A stretch of DNA of 56,540 bases from the NCBI GenBank assembly GCA_017507885.1, contig JAFVZY010000124.1:1-56540 (forward strand), written 5' to 3'. Shown here one piece after another: positions 8,950 to 16,695 of this stretch. Both the position numbers and the translations under genes were made by a program. The stretch comes from Candidatus Methanomethylophilaceae archaeon (GTDB lineage Archaea; Thermoplasmatota; Thermoplasmata; Methanomassiliicoccales; Methanomethylophilaceae). The notes under the pieces are model-generated. The model made no database searches and was not told the DNA's origin. It saw only the letters and a list, made by a program, of their open reading frames with translations. The first letter of the stretch is position 1; each line of letters starts with the position of its first letter.

Positions 8950-10188
8950 TCAGAAATCCAAGGTCGTCTGTTTTGGAGGCCTGTATGATTCCAGATCTTT
9001 GAAAATCTCATCCGATTTCACCATGCCGACGATTTCCTTGGGCGTGTTAAGTTCAATCTCCTTGGTACGACCCGCTCTACCGAACGATTTCACCCTGGCA
9101 TGGACGATACCCAACATATCCAATTCTGAGATCAATCCGGCCACCCTCCTCTGTGTGAGTGTGGATTGACCGATGACCTCGCAGATCCATTTGTATGTCG
9201 TGAATACGTCCCCCGTCGTCATGACATCCATCCCTTCCTCAGTGTTTTTGATGACGCTCATCAGAACGGTTTTGGATTGGACGGTCAGGGTCTTGATCAC
9301 TTCGGACACGGCATCCAATTCGATCTTGTTCTTTGCGGATTTCACATGTGCGGCGGTCACACGGTTGTCACCGTTGCGTTCGGCAATATCGGCCGAAATT
9401 CTGAGGAGATCCAACGCTCTTCTCGCATCACCCATCTCCTGTGCGGACAGTGCGGCACAATAAGGGATGACATCATCGTCGAGGAGTTCCGTATCGAATG
9501 CCTCGATGGCTCTTTCATACAGGATGTCCTGGAGTTGGTTGACGTTGTATGGCGGGAAGATGATCTTCTCCTCACCCAATCTGCTCTTGATTTTGGGGCT
9601 GAGGAATTCCGTGAACTTCGCATTGTTCGTGATTCCGATGATCGAGACGCGTGAGGAATTCAGAACCTCGTTGATGGTTGTAAGATAATAGAATATGTCG
9701 TCCCCGTTTTTCTGGAACGAACGATCGATCTCGTCGAGGACAACGATGAAAATCTTGTCCTCCGTGTCTATGTACGCAGTCAGTTCAGCGAAGATCTTGT
9801 CGAGACTCCATCCCGTGAAGGGTATCCTCTTGCTGGGGTCGGTGATAATCTGGTTCGCGATGTTGTACAGGATACCGTACGGTGTATCGACGACCTCGCA
9901 GTTGACGTATATGAATGCACAGTTCTCCCTGTTCGGATCTGCTTTCTTCAATTCCTTTCCGATGTAGTTCATGACGGCCGTTTTACCTGTTCCCGTCTTG
10001 CCTATGATGAGGATGTTTGATGGTTTGTCCTTGGAAAGCGATGGTGCGATGATCTCCACGATCTCGTTGATCTTGTCTGTCCTGTGCGGGAGTTTGTCGG
10101 GTATGTATGATGATTGAAGTATCTTTTTGTTTTTCACAATGACGTTTCTTTTCTGGATGTATTGTGTGAAAACGTTGGGTTCAGTCAT
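8950..10188 (-). CDS. cdc6: Orc1/Cdc6 replication initiator
   Basis: Origin-binding AAA+ initiator of 412 residues that recognises ORB sequences and loads MCM. Walker A is GKTGTGKT at 63-70 and Walker B is VVLDEIDR at 149-156; sensor 1 lies in ISIIGITNNAKF-type sequence (SRVSIIGITNNAKFTEFL). The C-terminal winged helix (about residues 310-412) includes WICEVIGQSTLTQRRVAGLI. It lies between two inverted full ORB elements. Its TATA-like CTTATAT at 10227-10233 is only about ten bases from a mini-ORB, so autoregulation is plausible. The ATG at 10188 follows a GGTGATG ribosome-site-like sequence. Confidence 0.97.
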   Translation of the reverse strand: MTEPNVFTQYIQKRNVIVKNKKILQSSYIPDKLPHRTDKINEIVEIIAPSLSKDKPSNILIIGKTGTGKTAVMNYIGKELKKADPNRENCAFIYVNCEVVDTPYGILYNIANQIITDPSKRIPFTGWSLDKIFAELTAYIDTEDKIFIVVLDEIDRSFQKNGDDIFYYLTTINEVLNSSRVSIIGITNNAKFTEFLSPKIKSRLGEEKIIFPPYNVNQLQDILYERAIEAFDTELLDDDVIPYCAALSAQEMGDARRALDLLRISADIAERNGDNRVTAAHVKSAKNKIELDAVSEVIKTLTVQSKTVLMSVIKNTEEGMDVMTTGDVFTTYKWICEVIGQSTLTQRRVAGLISELDMLGIVHARVKSFGRAGRTKEIELNTPKEIVGMVKSDEIFKDLESYRPPKQTTLDF

Positions 10189-10242
10189 CTCATCACCGTT
10201 GCGATGTCTCCCTAAATTGGTTTTCGATATAAGCGTTTGTAG

Positions 10243-10253
10243 TCCAGTGGAAA
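10243..10253 (+). promoter_or_regulatory. cdc6: Mini-ORB at the cdc6 promoter
   Basis: GTCCAGTGGAAATTTCG carries the right half and most of the left half of the ORB dyad (TCCAGTGGAAA), differing in the first base from TTCCAGTGGAA. It sits just upstream of the cdc6 TATA-like box (10227-10233, minus strand), so Orc1 bound here would contact the promoter. Both an origin role and a repressor role are possible. Confidence 0.55.
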
Positions 10254-10349
10254 TTTCGACATTTTTTCCTTTACCTATGGATTGCCATTATGCGGATATT
10301 AAATAATGGGTCTGTAATATCGAAATCCAACCATCAGGAGGTTTGAAAA

Positions 10350-10436
10350 ATGAAAGGTTGGCTTGTTATCGGAGCTTGCATCCTCGGAATTGCAGCTTTT
10401 GTCGGTATCCTCTACCTCGTAGGCACTCCCGTCTGA
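10350..10436 (+). CDS. 28-residue single-span membrane peptide
   Basis: An ATG preceded by a near-perfect Shine-Dalgarno AGGAGGT (10336-10342) eight bases upstream opens a 28-codon frame ending in TGA. The product, MKGWLVIGACILGIAAFVGI plus LYLVGTPV, is one hydrophobic transmembrane helix with a Lys at its N-terminal end. A TATA-like ATATTAAATAA lies at 10296-10306. The strong ribosome site and clean topology argue that it is translated. No family was recognised. It lies inside the origin region, 34 bases before the right-hand full ORB. Confidence 0.7.
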   Translation: MKGWLVIGACILGIAAFVGILYLVGTPV

Positions 10437-10449
10437 GTGTCGTGAGAAA

Positions 10450-10500
10450 GGGGGATATCCCTTGTTCCGAGTTCCAGTGGAAATGGAGGGGCGGGGGGGT
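10450..10500 (+). repeat. Right arm of 51-bp inverted repeat, full ORB element
   Basis: Contains GTTCCAGTGGAAATGGAGG then GGCGGGGGGG reading on the plus strand, identical over 31 bases to the left arm at 8493-8523 but inverted. The G-string points away from cdc6. The arms are separated by about 1.9 kb that contains cdc6 and the small membrane peptide. Confidence 0.8.
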
Positions 10501-10531
10501 TGCATGTGAACCGCACGCTCCGCCCTTTAAC
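10498..10531 (+). promoter_or_regulatory. Promoter-like element shared with position 37951
   Basis: The stretch GGTTGCATGTGAACCGCACG followed by CTCCGCCCTTTAA closely matches 37951-37983, with one single-base gap on each side and about 27 of 34 positions alike. It ends in a TATA-like CTTTAA about 31 bases before the ATG of the downstream gene, the same geometry as at the other copy. It abuts the G-string of the right ORB. Confidence 0.45.
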
Positions 10532-10561
10532 TATTTTCCGTGTTTTTTCTCATCGATCGTC

Positions 10562-10846
10562 ATGGTCGACCGCAACTATCTGCTCATTTCATCCGTCGTG
10601 TGCGTGGTTTTGCTGTTCTCGTATTTCCACGATCCGTCTTCGCAGTATGAGATGGATTATTCCGGGATTGTGCACGACATCCGTGAGTCGTCTTCGGGAT
10701 ACACGTTTCAATTGGACACTTCCAGTGGAACATTCAGATGTTTCCATCCCGCATGTCCTGTGGAACTCGGATATTATCGTGTGGATGGGGAGTTCTCCGA
10801 CGACGGGAGCATCCTGTTCGTTTCCGATATGTTTCTAATCGGGTGA
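10562..10846 (+). CDS. Membrane-anchored OB-fold-like protein, unknown function
   Basis: A 94-residue protein. Residues 4-20 are a hydrophobic anchor (NYLLISSVVCVVLLFSYF), followed by a beta-rich domain: YSGIVHDIRESSSGYTFQL, then GTFRCFHP, then YYRVDGEFSDDGSILFV. This strand pattern resembles a small OB fold of the nucleic-acid-binding type. The ATG at 10562 was preferred over an upstream frame because the anchor begins there and a CTTTAA box lies 31 bases upstream, implying a near-leaderless mRNA. An ORB dyad lies inside the gene. The OB assignment comes from pattern reading only. Confidence 0.7.
   Translation: MVDRNYLLISSVVCVVLLFSYFHDPSSQYEMDYSGIVHDIRESSSGYTFQLDTSSGTFRCFHPACPVELGYYRVDGEFSDDGSILFVSDMFLIG
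10720..10730 (+). repeat. ORB-like dyad inside the OB-fold-like gene
   Basis: A perfect TTCCAGTGGAA dyad within coding sequence (codons for TSSGT), without a following G-string. Because it is coding, it could be chance, but it lies between two other dyads in the same 400 bases. Confidence 0.4.
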
Positions 10847-10855
10847 TGTATTGTC

Positions 10856-10870
10856 GTTTCCATTGGAAAC
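10856..10870 (+). repeat. ORB-like perfect palindrome before tiaS
   Basis: GTTTCCATTGGAAAC is a perfect palindrome around a central T, containing the ORB dyad TTCCATTGGAA at 10858-10868. It ends 11 bases before the tiaS start and nine bases after the stop of the upstream gene. It may mark the right edge of the origin or control tiaS. Confidence 0.5.
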
Positions 10871-10881
10871 GGTGTTTCGGA

Positions 10882-12204
10882 ATGTATGTGGCTGTGGATG
10901 ATACTGACTCCGTGAACGGGAATTGCACGACCTACCTCGCAACCGAGATCATCCGCGAGTTGGATGATTTGGATTTGATCGGGAATCCGCGTCTGGTGCG
11001 TTTGAATCCGGCCGTTCCATGGAAGACCCGTGGAAACGGTTCCCTCGTGATGAGGTTCGGCCACGGTGTCGGTGAAGGCAGGTTGATCGGGAGCATCGGG
11101 GGGGAGGACGTGTTATGTCACGATCGCTGTTCATCCTGGGAGCCCGATCCCGAATCCCTTCTCGAAAGGATCATCCCTCTCGTGGATTCCAATCATGAGG
11201 ATGAATCCGATCCGGGCGTTCTGGTTTCAAGGGTGAAACCCCCCAACCGCATGTATTGGAGAGGGGTCCGTACGATCCTGTCGCGGTCCGATGTGGACCC
11301 CGTCATCGCCGGGATGGGTGCGCACACGTATGAGATCGGACTCGGTCGCGGTCTGATTGGTTGCACATGCGGCATGGCATGGCGGCCTCGCGACTACACC
11401 TATGAGCTCCTCTCGTATCGCCCGCGCGATCGTTGGGGTACCGAGCGCAGGTATGTACCGTCGACCATCTGCGATGTGGAACACGGGATCCCCACGACAT
11501 TCAACAGCTGGGAGGACCGTTCCGGGAAGGTCGCCATGGTGCCGTCCACGCCCTGTCCCGTGATGTACGGCCTCAGGGGCGATTCGCAGGATGATCTCAT
11601 CAAAGGATACGGCATGATCGAGACCGAACCGCTGGATAGATGGATGGTCTTCCTGACGAATCAGGGTACGGACGATCACATCGTACGCAACCCGTCCGTT
11701 CTGATTCCCAATCAGTCGTACCTCATAACCGGTACGGTCTCATCATACGCCGTGCATGTGCCTGGTGGTCACACGTTCCTTGATCTCGACACCCGTTTCG
11801 GAACGATTCCGTGTGCGGCATACGAGCCTTCCAAGGAGTTCCGTCATCTTTTCGATTGGTTGGTCCCCGGGGATTCCGTCGAGGTCATGGGTGAGTTGAG
11901 GGAGAATCCTAGGACCCTCAATGTGGAGAAACTCCATCTGGTGTCTACGGTTCCCGAATTCCGCAAAACCTCCAATCCCATCTGCCCCACGTGCTCCCGT
12001 ACGATGAAATCGATCGGTTCGGGTCAGGGTTTCCGTTGCAAGAAGTGTCATCTCAAATCCAGCAAACCCGTCTTCGAAGAGGTCGTCCGTCAAGCCGTCC
12101 CGGGTTGGTATGAGCCTCCAACGTCCTCCAGAAGACACTTGTCCAAGCCATTGAAACGCATGGGCGAGGTCCAAAGGGTTGAGTTCGTCAATGGTCGTAG
12201 TTGA
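10882..12204 (+). CDS. tiaS: tRNA(Ile2) 2-agmatinylcytidine synthetase TiaS
   Basis: Attaches agmatine to C34 of the CAU-anticodon isoleucine tRNA so that it reads AUA. From the ATG at 10882 the product has 440 residues, normal for TiaS. The N-terminus YVAVDDTDSVNGNCTTYLA is the conserved kinase-like motif. An OB domain follows in the C-terminal third (LITGTVSSYAVHVPGGHTFL), then a zinc ribbon starting near residue 368 (CPTC and CKKC pairs). A frame extending upstream to 10738 overlaps the previous gene and lacks conservation. The palindrome at 10856-10870 lies just before the start. Confidence 0.93.
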   Translation: MYVAVDDTDSVNGNCTTYLATEIIRELDDLDLIGNPRLVRLNPAVPWKTRGNGSLVMRFGHGVGEGRLIGSIGGEDVLCHDRCSSWEPDPESLLERIIPLVDSNHEDESDPGVLVSRVKPPNRMYWRGVRTILSRSDVDPVIAGMGAHTYEIGLGRGLIGCTCGMAWRPRDYTYELLSYRPRDRWGTERRYVPSTICDVEHGIPTTFNSWEDRSGKVAMVPSTPCPVMYGLRGDSQDDLIKGYGMIETEPLDRWMVFLTNQGTDDHIVRNPSVLIPNQSYLITGTVSSYAVHVPGGHTFLDLDTRFGTIPCAAYEPSKEFRHLFDWLVPGDSVEVMGELRENPRTLNVEKLHLVSTVPEFRKTSNPICPTCSRTMKSIGSGQGFRCKKCHLKSSKPVFEEVVRQAVPGWYEPPTSSRRHLSKPLKRMGEVQRVEFVNGRS

Positions 12205-12212
12205 TAATCGAC

Positions 12213-12226
12213 ACTCTTTTATATAC
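12213..12226 (+). promoter_or_regulatory. TATA-box promoter of the thiolase gene
   Basis: The AT-rich element TTTTATATAC is about 40 bases before the thiolase ATG at 12264, in a 59-base gap after tiaS. It fits an archaeal TATA box and a leadered transcript. Confidence 0.55.
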
Positions 12227-12263
12227 AACTCAGAATGCTTCCATCCATCAGAAGGGATAACCA

Positions 12264-13442
12264 ATGGATGAAGCAGTAATTCTCAGCGCAGTCAGGACCC
12301 CTATTGGAAAATACGGCAAGACCCTTGCCGGAATCAAAGCCACCGACCTCGGTGCGATGGTCGTCAAAGAGGCCGTCAACAGGGCCGGACTTCAGCCCAC
12401 CGACATCGAGGAGTGCATCATGGGTAACGTCATCGGTGCCGGACTCGGACAGAACCCTGCAAGGCAGGCCGCCATCGGTGCCGGACTCCCTGTGGAGATC
12501 GGTTCCTTCACCGTCAACGCCGTCTGCGGATCTGCTATGAAATCCGTCATGCTCGCAGCCGATGCCATCAAGGCCGGTGAGTACAACGTCCTCGCCGTCG
12601 GAGGTATGGAGAACATGTCCGCCGCACCCTACATCCTCAATGGTGCCAGGTGGGGATACAAGATGAACGACCAGAAGATGGTCGACGCAATGGTCCACGA
12701 CGGACTTTGGGACATCTTCAACAACCAGCACATGGGATTCACTGGTGAGATCGTCGCCGAGAGGTTCAACGTCACCCGTGAGGATGCCGATCAGCTTTCC
12801 ATGGAATCCCATCAGAAGGCAGCCGCGGCTCAGAAGGCCGGAAAGTTCAAGGACGAGATCCTCCCCGTCACCATCCCCTCCAAGAAGGGCGACATCGTCT
12901 TCGACCAGGACGAGGGCATCAGGGAGGACACCACCATGGAGTCCCTCGGAAAACTCAAACCCGTCTTCAAGAAGGATGGACTCGTCACCGCAGGAAACTC
13001 CTCCCAGCTCAGCGATGGGGCATCCTCCCTTGTTGTCGCATCCCGCAAGTGGGCAGAGGAGAACGGATACAAACCCCTCGCAGTCATCGAGGCATATGGC
13101 GAGCGTGGAGTGCAACCCGAGTACATCATGGAGGCACCCATCCCTGCAACCCAGCACGTCCTCAAGAAGGCGGGAATGACCATCGACGACATCGACCTTT
13201 TCGAGCACAACGAGGCCTTCGCCTCCGCATACTGCGCCGTCAAGAAGGAGCTCAACGTCCCCGACGAGATCTTCAATGTCAACGGAGGGGCAGTCGCGCT
13301 CGGTCACCCCATCGGATGTTCCGGAGCACGTGTCCTCACCACCCTGCTCTACGCCATGATGGACCGTAAGAAGGATGTCGGTCTCGGAACCCTCTGTCTC
13401 GGTGGAGGAAACGCCGTCACCACCATCATCCGCCGTTACTAA
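12264..13442 (+). CDS. Acetyl-CoA acetyltransferase (bacterial-type thiolase)
   Basis: Condenses two acetyl-CoA to acetoacetyl-CoA or runs the reverse reaction; in an archaeon the likely use is the mevalonate pathway. It has 392 residues, with nucleophile Cys88 in NAVCGSAM, His348 in ALGHPIGCSG and Cys378 in LCLGGG, so all catalytic residues are present. The sequence is the homotetrameric bacterial or biosynthetic type, not the usual archaeal thiolase that is co-encoded with a DUF35 protein and HMG-CoA synthase. No DUF35 or HMG-CoA synthase gene is nearby, which suggests horizontal acquisition. Confidence 0.93.
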   Translation: MDEAVILSAVRTPIGKYGKTLAGIKATDLGAMVVKEAVNRAGLQPTDIEECIMGNVIGAGLGQNPARQAAIGAGLPVEIGSFTVNAVCGSAMKSVMLAADAIKAGEYNVLAVGGMENMSAAPYILNGARWGYKMNDQKMVDAMVHDGLWDIFNNQHMGFTGEIVAERFNVTREDADQLSMESHQKAAAAQKAGKFKDEILPVTIPSKKGDIVFDQDEGIREDTTMESLGKLKPVFKKDGLVTAGNSSQLSDGASSLVVASRKWAEENGYKPLAVIEAYGERGVQPEYIMEAPIPATQHVLKKAGMTIDDIDLFEHNEAFASAYCAVKKELNVPDEIFNVNGGAVALGHPIGCSGARVLTTLLYAMMDRKKDVGLGTLCLGGGNAVTTIIRRY

Positions 13443-13454
13443 ACACATTATACA

Positions 13455-13485
13455 GCAGGGGTTTCGACACCCCTGCGTCATTTTT
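13455..13485 (+). terminator. Hairpin terminator after the thiolase gene
   Basis: GCAGGGGT and ACCCCTGC pair around a six-base loop (13455-13476), followed by GTCATTTTT. It lies 13 bases after the thiolase stop. Confidence 0.65.
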
Positions 13486-13522
13486 GACAATCCTTATCTA
13501 TCCCGCTTCCGATTTCCGGCCT

Positions 13523-14746
13523 ATGAAGCCTTTGGACAGGATCCTTGCCGAAATCGATGATTCATACGACGATATTGTTGAGACCATGATCGGTATGATC
13601 CGCATCCCCGCATTGGCTCCGGTCAACGGTGGGGATGGCGAATCCAGGAAGGCCGATTATCTCCAACAGTTCCTTTCCGGATTCGACGAGATCCGTCGCA
13701 TCGACGTTCCCGATGAAACGGATCCGTCCGTGATGAGGTCCAACATCATGGCCATCAAACACGGGAGGAAACCGGGCACCGTGTGGATCGTGGCCCATAT
13801 GGATGTGGTCCCCGCAGGGAATCCAGAACTCTGGGACGATCCTCCGTTCGATCCCGTCTTCAGGGATGGACGCATATACGGGCGTGGAACGGAGGACAAC
13901 GGACAATCCGTCATCTCTTCGATGTTCGCATCCCGTCCGTTCCTGTCCGAGGAGCTCACCGGAATGTCCATCGGTCTCGCCTACGTGGCGGATGAGGAGA
14001 CGACCAGCAAGATGGGAATATGCCATCTTCTGAAACTCGGATGTTTCTCCAAGGACGACATCATCCTTGTTCCCGACTGGGGTTCACCGAACGGTTCCAT
14101 GGTTGAGATTGCAGAGAAGAATCTGGTATGGTTGCAATTCGATGTCGAAGGGAAGACGACCCATGGTTCCACACCCCACCTCGGATTGAACGCCTATGCC
14201 GTTTCCACCCGTCTGTTGTGTGATCTGATGGATGAGTTCCCGAGGCGTTTCTCCATGGAGGATCCCGTGTTCCGTTCACCCGTATCCACCTTCGAACCGA
14301 CGAAACGTCCGGCCACGGTGGAGAACATCAACACCATCCCTGGAAACGATTCCTTCTCCATGGATATCCGTGTCCTTCCATCGTATTCGTTGGACGATGT
14401 CGTCGCCGTTGCGAAGGAGGTCGCATCACGCAATGCCGAATCATCGGGTGCAAGGATAACCGTCACGGAGGTCCAACGTCATGTCGCCGGAAAGGCATCC
14501 TCCTTGGACACGGTGGGATTCAAGGCACTCAGCAAGGCCGTGGAGTCCATCACCGGGAGCGCCCCCGTCGCAGTCGGTGTGGGTGGTGCGACCTGTGCCA
14601 ACTTCTTCAGAGCCGAAGGTCTGGATGCATATGTCTGGCAATGTGGCGGAGGTACTCTTCATGCACCCAACGAGTATGTCGAGGTATCCAACATCATCAC
14701 CGATGCGAAGGTCTTTGCGACGATGTTCCACGATCTGTGTCTGTGA
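13523..14746 (+). CDS. M20-family metallopeptidase/deacylase (ArgE/DapE-like)
   Basis: Dizinc amidohydrolase of 407 residues. VAHMDVVPAG supplies the first metal His/Asp, YGRGTEDNGQ the bridging aspartate region, YVADEETTSKMG the catalytic Glu pair, TTHGSTPH the dimerisation-lid histidine, and GGGTLHAPNEYV the last metal His. These resemble succinyl-diaminopimelate desuccinylase and Sapep-type dipeptidases; the exact substrate cannot be read from sequence. The ATG at 13523 was preferred over one at 13484, which would lie inside the preceding terminator. Confidence 0.85.
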   Translation: MKPLDRILAEIDDSYDDIVETMIGMIRIPALAPVNGGDGESRKADYLQQFLSGFDEIRRIDVPDETDPSVMRSNIMAIKHGRKPGTVWIVAHMDVVPAGNPELWDDPPFDPVFRDGRIYGRGTEDNGQSVISSMFASRPFLSEELTGMSIGLAYVADEETTSKMGICHLLKLGCFSKDDIILVPDWGSPNGSMVEIAEKNLVWLQFDVEGKTTHGSTPHLGLNAYAVSTRLLCDLMDEFPRRFSMEDPVFRSPVSTFEPTKRPATVENINTIPGNDSFSMDIRVLPSYSLDDVVAVAKEVASRNAESSGARITVTEVQRHVAGKASSLDTVGFKALSKAVESITGSAPVAVGVGGATCANFFRAEGLDAYVWQCGGGTLHAPNEYVEVSNIITDAKVFATMFHDLCL

Positions 14747-14801
14747 AGACACGGCCCGTTCTATCGATATAAAAGTAGAGAAAAGAGGGGATGTTTTCGA
14801 C

Positions 14802-14821
14802 GGATGTTCATTCGAACATCC
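14802..14821 (-). terminator. Stop-overlapping hairpin after ftsY
   Basis: GGATGTTC pairs with GAACATCC around a four-base loop. It includes the TGA stop of ftsY and is followed on the minus strand by CGTCGAAAACATCCCC and then CTTTTC, a weak pyrimidine tail. It may define the end of the operon. Confidence 0.35.
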
Positions 14822-15995
14822 TGTCGATCATCCACTCGGTGTTGAATTTGACAATGTCCTCGTATTCCTGACCGTTGCAGACGAATGCGATGGGCTTTCC
14901 GATGGTGTGGGCGATGGACAGTGCCGCACCCCCCTTCGCATCGGTGTCGATCTTGGTGAGTATGACCGCATCGATTCCGATGGCCGCGTCGAACACCTTG
15001 GCCTGTTCGATGGCGTCGTTACCTGCGAGGGAATCCCCGACGAAGACCTTAAGGTCGGGTTTGGAGACCCTCACGATCTTCTTCATCTCTTCGATCAGGT
15101 TGTTGTTGGTCTGCATGCGTCCCGCGGTGTCGATGAAGACCACATCCTTCCTTTTGGATTTGGCGTGTTCTATCGCATCGAAGGCAACCGCGGCGGGATC
15201 GGCATCGTGTGCCTGTTTCACGATCTTGCATCCGAGTTTATCTGAGTGGATCGTGAGTTGTTCTATGGCTCCGGCTCTGAACGTGTCGCATGCAGCGAGG
15301 ACGACGGTCTTCTCGCTTTTCTGGACGCGATTGGCCAGTTTGGCGATGGCTGTCGTCTTGCCGGTACCGTTGATTCCGACGAACATGATGACCGTGGGTT
15401 TCTCCTGTTCGGTGAGCCACTGGTCGAAATCGAACTCGTTGATCTTCAAGACGTTGCGGACGGCGTCCTTGAGTGCCATCTCCACGACCTCCTCCAGGCT
15501 GTAGGAGCGGTCGTATTTCTTTCCGAGAAGGTTCTGTCTGACACCCTCTTTGATCTCCTGGCAGACGCCGTATGCGACATCCGCCTCGAGAAGGATGATC
15601 TCGAGTTCATCGAGGATTTCGTCCAGGGAATCCTCCTTGATCTTCTTCCCATGGTCTCCCACGGGTGCATCGATGGGGGTTTCCTGGGATTTCTCCTCTT
15701 TCTTCTTCTTTCCGAGCTTGAGAAGCGCCTTCCTGGAGAGTTTGGGTTTCTCTTCGACGGGTTCAGGTTCGGGCTCGGGTGCGGTGACCGGGGTCGGTTC
15801 GACCGCTGGTTCGGGTTTCACAGGTTCCTGAACGACCTCCGCAACAGGTGCGGGGGTCTCGGGAACGGAAGGTTCGGGGACAGGCTGGGGTTCCGGGACG
15901 GGTGCGGGTTCATCCTTGTAGACCGCCTCCTTGTCGATGTGTTTGTCGGCTTTAGAGAACAATCCTTTGAGTTTGCTTTTCAATGAATCGAACAC
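14808..15995 (-). CDS. ftsY: Signal recognition particle receptor FtsY
   Basis: GTPase that docks SRP-ribosome complexes at the membrane. It has 395 residues: an N-terminal Lys-rich amphipathic stretch (1-20), a long Pro/Glu/Val-rich acidic linker (about 28-85) and the NG domain. G1 is GINGTGKT at 207-214, followed by DTAGRMQ (G3) and TKIDTDAKGG (G4). It is the last gene of rpl18a-pfdA-ftsY, an order conserved in many archaea. The hairpin at 14802-14821 overlaps its stop. Confidence 0.97.
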   Translation of the reverse strand: MFDSLKSKLKGLFSKADKHIDKEAVYKDEPAPVPEPQPVPEPSVPETPAPVAEVVQEPVKPEPAVEPTPVTAPEPEPEPVEEKPKLSRKALLKLGKKKKEEKSQETPIDAPVGDHGKKIKEDSLDEILDELEIILLEADVAYGVCQEIKEGVRQNLLGKKYDRSYSLEEVVEMALKDAVRNVLKINEFDFDQWLTEQEKPTVIMFVGINGTGKTTAIAKLANRVQKSEKTVVLAACDTFRAGAIEQLTIHSDKLGCKIVKQAHDADPAAVAFDAIEHAKSKRKDVVFIDTAGRMQTNNNLIEEMKKIVRVSKPDLKVFVGDSLAGNDAIEQAKVFDAAIGIDAVILTKIDTDAKGGAALSIAHTIGKPIAFVCNGQEYEDIVKFNTEWMIDRMFE

Positions 15996-16011
15996 GTCCC
16001 ATTCCCCCTTT

Positions 16012-16443
16012 TCACTGCATACCCTGTCTTCTGTTCGCGTATTCCTGCTGAACCGCGTTTGAAACGTTTGTCAGTGCCATCTGGGCCTCGTTGAGGGCTT
16101 CGACGGACTTCTTGAGTGCCTCGGAGATCTCGGCGCCGTTGGCGTCCATGTACTCCACGGCCTCTTCCGCGGACTTCTCTGCGGAGATGTTTGTTCCGAT
16201 GCCGACGACCACGTTCTTGTTGGAGGTCACCTGCACGGTGATGAAGGACGATGCTCCGACGGGAACCATGATCTCGTCACCCTCCTTCGCATCCTTGAAC
16301 GCCTTGATGGCGTTGGAGGTCATGGTGACCTCTTCAAGGGATACGCGGAGGACCTGGACCTGCTCGCTCAGGGCTTCGACCCTCTGCTTGTATGATTCCA
16401 TCACGGCAAGTGCCTGACGGAGCTCGTTGTCGTTCAAGATCAC
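16012..16443 (-). CDS. pfdA: Prefoldin alpha subunit
   Basis: Subunit of the jellyfish-shaped hexameric chaperone that delivers unfolded chains to the thermosome. The 143 residues comprise an N-terminal coiled-coil helix (1-45), a beta-hairpin core (MVPVGASSFITVQVTSNKNV, VVGIGTNIS) and a C-terminal coiled-coil helix (residues 85-140). This two-hairpin layout is typical of alpha prefoldin. Its start overlaps the rpl18a stop by four bases. Confidence 0.93.
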   Translation of the reverse strand: MILNDNELRQALAVMESYKQRVEALSEQVQVLRVSLEEVTMTSNAIKAFKDAKEGDEIMVPVGASSFITVQVTSNKNVVVGIGTNISAEKSAEEAVEYMDANGAEISEALKKSVEALNEAQMALTNVSNAVQQEYANRRQGMQ

Positions 16444-16667
16444 TCACCGATCTGGTATTTCACGACGGGGTTGGTGACCTCGTCTCCGGAGATCTCGGTG
16501 ACATCGGCGATGTTGATCTGCCATCTCTTGAGCTTGTGCTTGCTTCCGATGGTGGAGAGGCACTTCTCTTTGACTGCGTCGACGTCTGCTGCGGCCATCT
16601 GGATGCAGAAGGGCTGCTGAATCTGTCTGGGGTCTGCGTAGGAACCGGTGATACGGAATGCTTTCAT
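16440..16667 (-). CDS. rpl18a: Ribosomal protein L18Ae (LX)
   Basis: Small archaeal 50S ribosomal protein of 75 residues (MKAFRITGSYADPRQIQQPF start). It opens the rpl18a-pfdA-ftsY operon. An AAGGT ribosome site lies six bases before the ATG. The short length matches archaeal LX, which corresponds to a portion of eukaryotic L18a/eL20. Confidence 0.92.
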   Translation of the reverse strand: MKAFRITGSYADPRQIQQPFCIQMAAADVDAVKEKCLSTIGSKHKLKRWQINIADVTEISGDEVTNPVVKYQIGE

Positions 16668-16695
16668 GTGATTACCTTGGGTTCGGTGAACCCCA

